64,000 bases of DNA from Lachnospiraceae bacterium UBA4631 (GTDB taxonomy: Bacteria; Bacillota; Clostridia; Lachnospirales; Lachnospiraceae), in contig DHMX01000027.1 in assembly GCA_002406015.1 (NCBI GenBank), positions 1 through 64,000 on the forward strand. The letters run 5' to 3'. Both the position numbers and the translations under genes were made by a program. Below are positions 33,788-42,648 of the stretch, piece by piece (positions within the stretch are counted from its first letter, which is position 1; each line of letters opens with the position of its first letter). Under the pieces are notes generated by a model. The model was not told where the DNA came from, made no database searches, and worked only from the letters and a program-made list of their open reading frames with translations.

Positions 33788-34738
33788 ATGGCAGGTCTGA
33801 ATCCCGTTCAATTACGAAATCCAAATCGCATTATAAAGGCAGACTACGCCCACACCAGACATATTTACGGAACCGGTGTGGGCGTAGCTGTGTTAGATAC
33901 CGGCATTACCCCTCGCTCGGATTTTCTTACTTCTCCCCTAAGCTCCATTCCGGTCAACCGGATTCAGCATTTCCATGACTTCGTAAACTCCAGACCGGAT
34001 GCCTATGACGATTCCGGTCACGGCTCCCACATCTGCGGCAAAATAGCCTCTGCCCAGAAAATCGGTACTTCTGAGTATCTGGGAATTGCTCCGGCATGTG
34101 ATTTAATTGTACTTAAGGTGCTTGACAAGAACGGTAACGCTCCCATAAGTACATTTCTGCAAGCCCTTCGCTGGATTCTGGAATACCAGTTTGTCTATCA
34201 TATCCAGATCGTCAATATCTCCATCGGAACGCAGGCACTTCCGGGACATTCCTCTGACCATCACCTTTTAACACAGGCTGTAGAATGTCTTTGGGACCAT
34301 GGCATCATTGTCTGTGCTTCTGCGGGTAACAACGGACCTTCTCCCGGCTCTATCAGCTCTCCCGGCAATTGCTGCAAGATTATTACAGTCGGGGCTTCTG
34401 ATGACAACCTTCCGTCTCTCAATTCCGGAGCCAAACGCTACTATTCCGGACGTGGTCCTGCCGATTGTGCTACGGTTAAACCGGAAATCGTAGCCCCGGG
34501 CAGTCAGATTATCAGCTGCAGCAACCAGTCTTCCGGATATGCCGTTAAGACCGGAACCTCCATGTCAACCGCACTGGTAAGCGGTGCCATTGCTCTTTTA
34601 TTGGAGCAGGAGCCTTATCTTACCAATCAGCAAGTAAAAAACCGCCTGCACAATTGTGCAAGGCGGTTACAATTACCTCATTTCCAGCAAGGCTGGGGGC
34701 TTTTAGATATTGCCCGTCTGCTGGAGGCTCCCGATTAA
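33788..34738 (+). CDS. Intracellular S8 subtilisin-like serine protease
   Basis: The 316-residue product is a peptidase S8 domain with a complete triad: D37 (AVLDTGI), H78 (DSGHGSH) and S258 (GTSMSTALVSG), plus oxyanion N181/N182 (ASAGNNGP). There is neither a signal peptide nor a long prodomain, so it is probably cytoplasmic, like B. subtilis Isp/AprX-type enzymes. The ATG at 33788 lies six bases after GGAG; the TTG at 33776 is discarded. It follows the beta-CASP hydrolase in one transcription unit. Its last 35 codons contain the terminator of the convergent hydratase gene. Confidence 0.93.
   Translation: MAGLNPVQLRNPNRIIKADYAHTRHIYGTGVGVAVLDTGITPRSDFLTSPLSSIPVNRIQHFHDFVNSRPDAYDDSGHGSHICGKIASAQKIGTSEYLGIAPACDLIVLKVLDKNGNAPISTFLQALRWILEYQFVYHIQIVNISIGTQALPGHSSDHHLLTQAVECLWDHGIIVCASAGNNGPSPGSISSPGNCCKIITVGASDDNLPSLNSGAKRYYSGRGPADCATVKPEIVAPGSQIISCSNQSSGYAVKTGTSMSTALVSGAIALLLEQEPYLTNQQVKNRLHNCARRLQLPHFQQGWGLLDIARLLEAPD
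34636..34668 (-). terminator. Terminator of the aconitase-like gene, inside the subtilase coding sequence
   Basis: On the minus strand AACCGCC and GGCGGTT close a stem that continues through the palindrome TGCACAATTGTGCA, followed by six T residues. It starts about 72 bases beyond the hydratase stop codon, within the 3' end of the convergent subtilase gene, where it codes for NRLHNCARRL. Confidence 0.8.
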
Positions 34739-34740
34739 AA

Positions 34741-37020
34741 TTAGTGTTCCCGGTTATAATTAATCAGGCAGCCCTTTAATATAATTTCACGTTCATTATC
34801 GGTCAACTGTCCCAAGGTCAGTTCAAATTCCTGCATATCCCGATTTACCACATATGCCTGAATCTTTTCTGTCTTATTCTTAACGGATTCTGCGATATTC
34901 GGAATAAAGATATAATCACCATTGGCAAACGGAAGCTCCTCCTGAATTAAGAACGGAAGCATTCCCCAGTTAATCAGGTTGGAACGATAACGCTTCGTTG
35001 CATATTCATTTGCAATATTTGCCCAACCGCCTAATACCTTCTGACAGGAAGCTGCCTGTTCTCTGGCAGAACCATCTCCCGGCTTTACAGCGAAAATGGT
35101 ACTTCCGACACCGACATTCTTTCGGTTTACTGCATAGCTTTCTTTAATCTTATCCATAATCGGCTTTAATTCCGGTACAGCTTCACAAGGACAGGTATCT
35201 GCCTCGATTGCCTTCTGTGCCTTTTGAATCTCCTTTGCACGACCAACGTACTCCGGATCCTTTCTGGACAAGGTGAACTCTGCCAAGCCCAACGGATTTG
35301 AACGATAGGAAGAAGTCTCACCGGATGGAATTAATTCATCGGTTGTTGTAACCGGGTCATGAATCTCTGATACGACCTTGAGAATCAGATTCTCCGGCAA
35401 CGGTGACATTGCAGGCCAATCCTTAATATTCGGTCCGAATTTAATCTCAACAGAAGGGTCTGCTTTTCCGACACCGTCATATACCCGATGTTCATAAATG
35501 CTCTTATCGAAATGATAGGTTCTCTTTTGAATAGTTGCATCTACATCGGTTGCGGCTGTCAAATATCCCTTGTTTGCGGCTGTTGCAGCAATGGAACGTG
35601 CATCCATCAAGGCTACAGAGGAGATTTGTCCGTTCTGAATCTTAGAACCTTCCCGGTTCGGGAAGTTTCTGGTAGAATGCCGGATACTGAATGCATTATT
35701 TGCCGGTGTATCACCTGCACCAAAGCATGGTCCGCAGAATGCTGTCTTAACAATAGATCCTGTCTCAATCAAATCTGCCAATACCCCATTCTTAGCCAGT
35801 TCCATATAAATCGGCGTACTTGCCGGATATACACTTAAGGTAAATTCGTCTGCCCCGATGTAAGAGCCCTTTAAAATGTCTGCTGCTTCACAGATATTTT
35901 CAAATCCACCGCCGGCACAGCCTGCAATAATTCCCTGTTCTACATATAACTTTCCATTTCTGACCTTATCCTTTAAGGTAAAGTCAACCTTACCATCTAG
36001 GCTTACCTTTGCACGCTTCTCGCAGTCATCCAGAATATCCATCAGATTTGCATTTAATTCTTCAATGGTATATACATTGCTTGGATGGAACGGCATAGCA
36101 ATCATAGGCTTTACAGCAGATAAATCTACATATACCACACCGTCATAATATGCTACCGCACCCGGATTTAATTCCTTATAATCTCCGACTCTTCCATGAA
36201 TATCATAGAACTCACGAATCCGGTCATCGGTCTTCCATATAGAAGATAAGCAGGTGGTTTCGGTTGTCATTACATCAATTCCGATTCGATAATCTGCACT
36301 TAAGTTTTCTACACCCGGTCCTACAAATTCCATAACCTTATTTTTAACGTAACCGCATCCGAAGGTTGCACCGATGATTGCAAGTGCCACATCCTGAGGA
36401 CCGACTCCCTTCTGTGGCTTACCGGTCAGATATACGGCTACCACACCAGGCATGTCCACATCATAGGTTTTAGAAAGCAACTGCTTTACTAATTCTCCGC
36501 CGCCTTCGCCGATTGCCATAGTACCTAATGCACCATAACGGGTATGACTGTCAGAGCCAAGAATCATTTGTCCGCCGGCTGCCAGCATTTCTCTTGCAAA
36601 CTGATGAATGACTGCCTGATGAGGAGGAACATACATTCCACCGTATTTCTTAGCACAAGACAGACCAAACATATGGTCATCCTCGTTAATCGTACCGCCA
36701 ACCGCACATAGAGAGTTATGACAGTTCGTTAATACATATGGTATCGGGAATTTCTCCAATCCGGATGCTCTTGCCGTCTGAATAATTCCGACAAATGTAA
36801 TATCATGGGAGGTCAGCTTATCAAATTTAATCTGAAGCTTCTTATCGTTCCCCGAAGTGTTATGTGCCTGAAGAATCTGATATGCCATCGTATTCTTTGC
36901 TGCGTCTTCCTTCGAGAGCGTCTCACCGGTTAATGTCCGGTAGCCTGCTGCTGCCTGTTCTTCCTGCACCAGCTCCGTTCCATTAATCAGGTAAGCACCT
37001 CCTTCATATAATGTAACCAT
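34741..37020 (-). CDS. Aconitase-family hydratase (YbhJ-like)
   Basis: The 759-residue protein of the aconitase superfamily has 4Fe-4S ligands C368 (GCAGG), C429 and C432 (CGPC), and the substrate motifs DSHTRYG (157-163), RNFPNREGS and GSTIFAVKPGDGSAREQA. Unlike LeuCD it is a single chain with the swivelling domain at the C-terminus. Its length and the opening ring of motifs suggest the YbhJ-like hydratase group more than classic AcnA (about 890) or AcnB. Citrate/isocitrate isomerisation is plausible but not certain. It sits between a subtilase (convergent) and a small membrane protein; the start follows AAAGGAGGAC. Confidence 0.85.
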   Translation of the reverse strand: MVTLYEGGAYLINGTELVQEEQAAAGYRTLTGETLSKEDAAKNTMAYQILQAHNTSGNDKKLQIKFDKLTSHDITFVGIIQTARASGLEKFPIPYVLTNCHNSLCAVGGTINEDDHMFGLSCAKKYGGMYVPPHQAVIHQFAREMLAAGGQMILGSDSHTRYGALGTMAIGEGGGELVKQLLSKTYDVDMPGVVAVYLTGKPQKGVGPQDVALAIIGATFGCGYVKNKVMEFVGPGVENLSADYRIGIDVMTTETTCLSSIWKTDDRIREFYDIHGRVGDYKELNPGAVAYYDGVVYVDLSAVKPMIAMPFHPSNVYTIEELNANLMDILDDCEKRAKVSLDGKVDFTLKDKVRNGKLYVEQGIIAGCAGGGFENICEAADILKGSYIGADEFTLSVYPASTPIYMELAKNGVLADLIETGSIVKTAFCGPCFGAGDTPANNAFSIRHSTRNFPNREGSKIQNGQISSVALMDARSIAATAANKGYLTAATDVDATIQKRTYHFDKSIYEHRVYDGVGKADPSVEIKFGPNIKDWPAMSPLPENLILKVVSEIHDPVTTTDELIPSGETSSYRSNPLGLAEFTLSRKDPEYVGRAKEIQKAQKAIEADTCPCEAVPELKPIMDKIKESYAVNRKNVGVGSTIFAVKPGDGSAREQAASCQKVLGGWANIANEYATKRYRSNLINWGMLPFLIQEELPFANGDYIFIPNIAESVKNKTEKIQAYVVNRDMQEFELTLGQLTDNEREIILKGCLINYNREH

Positions 37021-37072
37021 TCTTAGTCCTCCTTTATCTATACCTTTTTATTATTGATTCGTTATTCTGTCC

Positions 37073-37390
37073 TTAATTCGTCAAGCCTGTAAATTTTAAT
37101 ACAATACCCAGAATTACAAACAGGACTGCTACTACCAAGGCTACGATATTAAGCACCAGCCCGGCTGTTGCCATACCTTTTTTCGGTGAATTTTTACCCT
37201 GCACTCCGTTTTGTATTCCGACAATCGCAAAGATAATAAATAAACCACCATATAAAAAGCCGCCACCTAACAATGTACTGCATATCATTCCCAGATTCAG
37301 TACACACAATACAATACCCAGAATCAAGCTGGTTTTTGCCTTTTTTGCATTCGCTTCTTCGATTGGAATCATATCCTGATTCTTACCCAT
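37073..37390 (-). CDS. Small membrane protein, DUF4190-like
   Basis: The 105-residue product has an N-terminal polar part, then helices at about 21-40, 45-60 and 80-102, with GLVLNIVALVVAVLFVILGI typical of DUF4190-type proteins. I place the start at ATG 37390 after GAGG (short spacing); an in-frame ATG at 37408 is possible. It lies between asd and the aconitase-like gene. Function unknown. Confidence 0.65.
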   Translation of the reverse strand: MGKNQDMIPIEEANAKKAKTSLILGIVLCVLNLGMICSTLLGGGFLYGGLFIIFAIVGIQNGVQGKNSPKKGMATAGLVLNIVALVVAVLFVILGIVLKFTGLTN

Positions 37391-37436
37391 AGTCCTCTTT
37401 CTCCTCATTCGCTCTTATTTCTGTAAAATGTATAGA

Positions 37437-37488
37437 AGGAGAGCAGTAAGCCTTTTTGTCTGCCAGAGACCTTCCCACTGTTCTCCTC
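37437..37488 (-). terminator. Possible terminator after asd
   Basis: On the minus strand AGGAGAACAGT and ACTGCTCTCCT pair with one mismatch around a loop of about 29 bases. Only a weak T-rich tail follows, so this is tentative. Confidence 0.35.
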
Positions 37489-37523
37489 CTGTCCTTATCC
37501 TGTCCGGATTTTACATGCATTTG

Positions 37524-38612
37524 TTATTTCTTCGTAATATAACCTTTTGCCTTTAAGAGTTCTGCACACAATACAGCTCCGCCAGCCGCACCACGTACAG
37601 TATTATGAGATAAGCCTACGAATTTGTAATCAAAAATGGAATCCTCTCTCAATCTTCCGATAGAAATACCCATGCCATTTTCATAATCCACATCCATAGT
37701 TACCTGTGGACGATTGTCTTCCTCTAAATACTGTATAAACTGCTTTGGAGCACTTGGTAAGCCCAATGCCTGTGGTTCCCCGCTAAAGTTTACCATACGC
37801 TCAATCAATTCTTCTTTTGTCGGCTTCTTCTTAAAATTCACAAATACTGCCGCTGTATGACCGTTTAATACCGGTACACGGATACACTGACTGGTAATCT
37901 TCGGACCGTTGGTGCATTTTTCAATCTTGCCGTCTACAATATTACCCCAGAGACGAAGCGGTTCCTGCTCGGATTTTTCTTCCTCTCCGCCAATGTACGG
38001 AATGATATTACCAACCATTTCCGGCCAATCCTTAAAATTCTTACCGGCTCCGGAAATTGCCTGATAGGTGGTAACTACTACTTCCTGTGGCTCAAATTCC
38101 ATCCAAGCGGTTAAAACCGGTGCGTAGCTCTGAATGGAGCAGTTTGGTTTTACTGCCACAAAGCCCCGTTTGGTTCCCAGACGCTTTTTCTGAAACTCAA
38201 TGACCTCTGCGTGCTGCGGATTAATCTCCGGCACCATCATCGGAACATCCGGTGTCCATCTATGAGCACTGTTATTGGAAACAACCGGTGTCTCAGTCTT
38301 AGCATAAGCTTCCTCGATTGCCTTAATCTCATCCTTAGACATATCAACTGCACTGAATACAAAATCAACTGTGGAAGCAACCTCTTCTACTTCATTCACG
38401 TTATGAACGATTAACTTCTTAACTGCTTCCGGCATTGGTGTATCCATCTTCCAGCGGTCTCCAACTGCTTCTTCATAAGTCTTTCCGGCACTTCTTGGGC
38501 TGGCAGCAATTGTAACCACCTCAAACCATGGATGATTTTCCAATAATGATATAAATCTTTGTCCTACCATACCGGTACCGCCAAGGATACCTACACGTAA
38601 CTTTTCACTCAT
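37524..38612 (-). CDS. asd: Aspartate-semialdehyde dehydrogenase
   Basis: The enzyme reduces aspartyl phosphate to aspartate semialdehyde, the branch to lysine, threonine and methionine. The 362-residue product has the NADP loop GGTGMVGQRF (11-20), catalytic C158 in VKPNCSIQ, and a late histidine in RVPVLNGHTAAV. Its length and pattern match the fungal/archaeal-like second class of Asd rather than E. coli-type. It follows serA at a 45-base gap; the start follows AGGAGAGAAACA. Confidence 0.96.
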   Translation of the reverse strand: MSEKLRVGILGGTGMVGQRFISLLENHPWFEVVTIAASPRSAGKTYEEAVGDRWKMDTPMPEAVKKLIVHNVNEVEEVASTVDFVFSAVDMSKDEIKAIEEAYAKTETPVVSNNSAHRWTPDVPMMVPEINPQHAEVIEFQKKRLGTKRGFVAVKPNCSIQSYAPVLTAWMEFEPQEVVVTTYQAISGAGKNFKDWPEMVGNIIPYIGGEEEKSEQEPLRLWGNIVDGKIEKCTNGPKITSQCIRVPVLNGHTAAVFVNFKKKPTKEELIERMVNFSGEPQALGLPSAPKQFIQYLEEDNRPQVTMDVDYENGMGISIGRLREDSIFDYKFVGLSHNTVRGAAGGAVLCAELLKAKGYITKK

Positions 38613-38657
38613 TGTTTCTCTCCTATTTTTTCTATACTCTTGTGTCTTATAAATGCA

Positions 38658-39821
38658 TTACTTAATCACTCTTACCTTGACAACGCCCTCTACTGCATTT
38701 AACTCTGCTACAATGGCATCTGTCACTTCTGAGGATACATCTAACATAGAATATGCCCAATCACCCTTTGATTTACTAATCATATCTGAAATATTGATTC
38801 CCTTGCTTGAGAATACACCGGTAAATTTTGTCAGCATATCCGGAATGTTCTTGTGATTGATTGCAACTCTGGCTGTATTGGAGCATACTCCCATATCACA
38901 GGCAGGATAATTTACAGAGTTCTTAATATTACCGTTTTCAATATAATCAATCACCTGCTTTACAGCCATAACTGCACAATTATCTTCGGATTCTTCCGTA
39001 GAAGCTCCCAGATGTGGCAGTGTGATTACATTATCTACGCCTGCAACTGCCGGATTCGGGAAATCGGTTACATACTTGCTTACCTTACCGGATGCCAGTG
39101 CTGCCTTCATATCCTCATCATTTACCAATACATCTCTTGCGAAGTTCAGAATCTTTACACCGTCCTTCATCATAGAGAAAGCTGCTGCATTCAGCATACC
39201 CTTTGTGCTGTCTAAAGCAGGCACATGAATGGTGATATAATCACATTCCTTATAAATATCTTCTACATTTGAAATATGCTTAACCTGACGGGACAGATTC
39301 CATGCTGCGTCTACGGATACATATGGGTCATAACCGTATACCTCCATTCCCAGACTAACCGCTACATTTGCAACCTTAGCACCGATTGCACCCAGACCGA
39401 TAACACCTAACTTCTTGCCTTCAATCTCGCAGCCTGCGAACTTTGACTTATTCTTTTCAACTGCCTTTGCAATGCCTTCATCTGCACTGTTTGCTTTTAC
39501 CCAGTTATAGCCTCCGACTAAATCTCTGGATGCCAACAGCAATCCGGCGATTACAATTTCCTTTACACCGTTTGCATTTGCTCCCGGTGTGTTAAATACT
39601 ACGATACCCTGCTCTGCACACTTATCAAGCGGAATATTGTTCACACCTGCACCAGCTCTTGCGATTGCCTTTAAGCCTGCCGGAAGCTCTAAATCATGCA
39701 TTGCTGCACTTCGAACTAAAACTACATCGGCATCTGCCAATGCGTCTACTACCTGATACTCTTTTGGTAACAAATCCATACCGCATGCTGCAATCGGATT
39801 TAAGCAATTTACCTTAGCCAT
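38658..39821 (-). CDS. serA: D-3-phosphoglycerate dehydrogenase
   Basis: First step of serine synthesis. The 387-residue product has an NAD loop GVIGLGAIGAKVA, catalytic arginine region ARAGAGVNNI, the LPHLGASTEESEDNC signature with the catalytic histidine, and a C-terminal ACT domain (about 315-387, FSSKGINISDMISKSKG...) that may give serine feedback. Its start codon overlaps the serC stop by one base (TAATG), so serC and serA are coupled. Confidence 0.96.
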   Translation of the reverse strand: MAKVNCLNPIAACGMDLLPKEYQVVDALADADVVLVRSAAMHDLELPAGLKAIARAGAGVNNIPLDKCAEQGIVVFNTPGANANGVKEIVIAGLLLASRDLVGGYNWVKANSADEGIAKAVEKNKSKFAGCEIEGKKLGVIGLGAIGAKVANVAVSLGMEVYGYDPYVSVDAAWNLSRQVKHISNVEDIYKECDYITIHVPALDSTKGMLNAAAFSMMKDGVKILNFARDVLVNDEDMKAALASGKVSKYVTDFPNPAVAGVDNVITLPHLGASTEESEDNCAVMAVKQVIDYIENGNIKNSVNYPACDMGVCSNTARVAINHKNIPDMLTKFTGVFSSKGINISDMISKSKGDWAYSMLDVSSEVTDAIVAELNAVEGVVKVRVIK

Positions 39822-40903
39822 TATTTATTTTCCTCCTCAAACTTCTTCATGAACTCAACCAGCTTCTCTACACCTTCAATCGGCATAGCGTTATAAATGC
39901 TGGCACGCATACCGCCAACGGTACGATGTCCCTTGATATTTACAAAGCCTGCTGCTGTAGCTTCTTTTACGAACTTTGCATCCAGAGCTTCGTCGCCGGT
40001 TACAAACGGTACATTCATCAGGGAACGGTCCTTCTTCTCTACAGTTCCCTTAAACATCTTGCTGTTATCCAAGAAATCATAAAGGATAGCTGCCTTCTTC
40101 TCGTTATGAATCTTCATAGCTTCCAGACCGCCCATTTCCTTTACCCATTTGAATACCTTACCACAGATATAAATACCGTAGCAAGGAGGTGTATTATAAA
40201 GGGAATCTGCATCTGCCTGTGTCTTATACTTCAACATGGTAGGTGTTCCTTCCAGAACATCATCCCGGATTAAATCTTCGCGGATAATTACAACAACCAC
40301 ACCTGCAGGTCCTACATTTTTCTGAACACCGAAGTAAATCAAGCCGTAATCGGATACATTAACCGGCTGAGATAAAATATCGGAAGACATATCTGCAACC
40401 AAAATCTTTCCCTTGGTATTCGGAAGTGTCTTATAGGTAGTTCCATAGATTGTGTTGTTATGACAAATGTATACATAATCAGCATCTTCATCAATCGGCA
40501 AATCTGAGCAATCCGGAATATAGCTAAAGGTCTTATCTGCGGATGAAGCAATTACGTTTACCTTACCGTACTTCTTTGCTTCCTCTGCTGCCTTCTTTGC
40601 CCATTGTCCGGTTACAATATAGTCTGCAACCTTATTCTTCATCAGGTTCATAGGGATTGCAGCAAACTGCTGGGAAGCCCCGCCCTGTAAGAATAATACC
40701 TTATAATTATCCGGAATCTTCATTAAGTCTCTTAAATCCTGCTCTGCTGTCTGGATAATCTCTTCAAACGCCTTGGAACGGTGGCTCATTTCCATAACAC
40801 TCATTCCGGTTCCGTTGTAATCCAACATTTCCTCTGCTGCTGCCTTTAATACAACCTCCGGTAATACAGAAGGTCCTGCTGAAAAATTATACACTCTTGC
40901 CAT
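39821..40903 (-). CDS. serC: Phosphoserine aminotransferase
   Basis: This PLP enzyme converts 3-phosphohydroxypyruvate to phosphoserine, the second step of serine synthesis. The 360-residue product starts at ATG 40903 after GAGGAGGATTTATAAA (MARVYNFSAGPSVLP). It has the HRSKAFEE motif, the PLP-lysine region LIYFGVQKNVGPAGV, and the HRTVGGMRASIYNAMP ending. It is coupled to serA. No serB phosphatase is assigned nearby; the histidine phosphatase at 45535-46131 is one candidate for the last step. Confidence 0.97.
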   Translation of the reverse strand: MARVYNFSAGPSVLPEVVLKAAAEEMLDYNGTGMSVMEMSHRSKAFEEIIQTAEQDLRDLMKIPDNYKVLFLQGGASQQFAAIPMNLMKNKVADYIVTGQWAKKAAEEAKKYGKVNVIASSADKTFSYIPDCSDLPIDEDADYVYICHNNTIYGTTYKTLPNTKGKILVADMSSDILSQPVNVSDYGLIYFGVQKNVGPAGVVVVIIREDLIRDDVLEGTPTMLKYKTQADADSLYNTPPCYGIYICGKVFKWVKEMGGLEAMKIHNEKKAAILYDFLDNSKMFKGTVEKKDRSLMNVPFVTGDEALDAKFVKEATAAGFVNIKGHRTVGGMRASIYNAMPIEGVEKLVEFMKKFEEENK

Positions 40904-40954
40904 TTTATAAATCCTCCTCAACTTATTGTTATCTTATTTATCCCTGTTTTAGCT

Positions 40955-42634
40955 TTATTTATCTATATCTTCTTCTGAGAAACAAGTCTCAATCGGTTTT
41001 CCCGGAGCTACCATCGGCCATACCTTATCATCCTCATTAATGATACAGTCAATCACTACCGGTTTTCCGGCTGCCTGTGCCTTCCGGAATGCGTCTTCAA
41101 ATTCTTCAATTGAAGTTACCCGATAAGCGTCTGCTCCCATTGCCTCTGCCAGCTTCACAAAATCTACAGAGTCATTTAAGATTGTATTCGAATACCGCTT
41201 GTCATAGAACAGGGTCTGCCACTGACGTACCATACCAAGTACATGATTATTAATTACAATCTGAATAATCGGTATGTTATATCTTACCGCAGTTGCAATC
41301 TCATTCATATTCATACGGAAACAACCGTCACCCGCAATATTTACAACCGTTTCATCCGGTCTTGCAAGCTTTGCTCCCAAGGAAGCACCCAATCCATAGC
41401 CCATTGTTCCAAGACCACCGGAGGTCAATAACTGATGTGGCTTCTTATATTTATAATACTGTGCTGCCCACATCTGATGCTGACCGACTTCAGTTACTAC
41501 CGTTGCGTCCCCGTTTGTCATTTCATACAACTTCTCTATAATCTCAGGACCGGTCAGAACTCCCTTATCATAGGTCATCGGGAATTTTTGCTTTAACTCT
41601 TGGATTTCCTGCATCCATTCCGGCTTCTTTGATGCTTCTACCCGCTGAATTAATTGCTGTAAAATCACCTTAGCATCACCGATAATATATTCATCTACTG
41701 CAATATTCTTATTGATTTCTGCCTGGTCTACATCGATATGAACGATTCTTGCATGCTCGGCAAACTTACTTGCATTACCGATTACTCTGTCTGAGAATCT
41801 TGCTCCTACTACAATCAGAAGGTCAGCCTCTGCCAAACCGAAATTCGATGCCTTGGTGCCATGCATACCAATCATTCCGGTATAACGGTCTGCAGTGCCT
41901 TCGATAGCACCCTTTCCCATTAAGGTATCACAAACTGCCGCATCAATCTTATCTGCAAGTGTCCGCAGCTCCTGCTCTGCATCCGAAATGACAACACCAC
42001 CACCGGTTAATATGAACGGCCGCTTTGCCTTATTTATCATAGATGCTACATGGTCTACCGCTGCTGCATCAATCGTATCCGTTACCCGTTCAATCTCCTC
42101 CGGCTTCATTGGCTCGTAATCTGCAACATTTGCAGTTACGTCCTTTGTAATATCTACTAATACTGGACCCGGTCTGCCTGATTTTGCAATCTTAAATGCA
42201 CGCCGGATGGTATCTGCTAATTCATGGACATTTTTTACGATAAAGCTGTACTTTGTAATCGGCATTACAACTCCCGCAATATCTACCTCCTGAAAGCTGT
42301 CCTTTCCTAATAAGGTAACACCTACATTGGCAGTAATTGCAACTACCGGTATCGAATCCATGTAAGCCGTTGCAATACCGGTTACCAGATTCGTTGCTCC
42401 GGGACCGCTGGTTGCCATACAGACACCAACCTTACCGGTTGCTCTTGCATATCCGTCTGCAGCATGAGAAGCTCCCTGCTCATGAGAAGTCAGAATATGC
42501 TTAATCTCTCCCTGATGCTTATATAACTCGTCATAAATATTCAAAATACAGCCGCCCGGATAACCAAATACGGTATCTACGCCCTGTTCCTTCAAACATT
42601 CAATTACTATTTCTGAACCAGTTAATTGTTTCAT
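40955..42634 (-). CDS. ilvB: Acetolactate synthase large subunit
   Basis: This thiamine-diphosphate enzyme makes acetolactate and acetohydroxybutyrate for branched-chain amino acids. The 559-residue product has the catalytic glutamate region SHEQGASHAADGYARATG, the FAD-linked middle domain, and the ThDP motif GDGCFRMNMNE...NN (about 440-470). It ends at the usual place. No regulatory small subunit gene (ilvN) is adjacent, so that subunit would be encoded elsewhere or be absent. It follows ilvD by 14 bases. Confidence 0.96.
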   Translation of the reverse strand: MKQLTGSEIVIECLKEQGVDTVFGYPGGCILNIYDELYKHQGEIKHILTSHEQGASHAADGYARATGKVGVCMATSGPGATNLVTGIATAYMDSIPVVAITANVGVTLLGKDSFQEVDIAGVVMPITKYSFIVKNVHELADTIRRAFKIAKSGRPGPVLVDITKDVTANVADYEPMKPEEIERVTDTIDAAAVDHVASMINKAKRPFILTGGGVVISDAEQELRTLADKIDAAVCDTLMGKGAIEGTADRYTGMIGMHGTKASNFGLAEADLLIVVGARFSDRVIGNASKFAEHARIVHIDVDQAEINKNIAVDEYIIGDAKVILQQLIQRVEASKKPEWMQEIQELKQKFPMTYDKGVLTGPEIIEKLYEMTNGDATVVTEVGQHQMWAAQYYKYKKPHQLLTSGGLGTMGYGLGASLGAKLARPDETVVNIAGDGCFRMNMNEIATAVRYNIPIIQIVINNHVLGMVRQWQTLFYDKRYSNTILNDSVDFVKLAEAMGADAYRVTSIEEFEDAFRKAQAAGKPVVIDCIINEDDKVWPMVAPGKPIETCFSEEDIDK

Positions 42635-42648
42635 TTTCTTCCTCTCCC

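Noticed and set aside
34741..37020. Calling the aconitase-like gene acnA or acnB
   Set aside because: Length (759) and overall pattern fit neither; the iron-sulfur motifs support only a superfamily-level call with a YbhJ-like suggestion.
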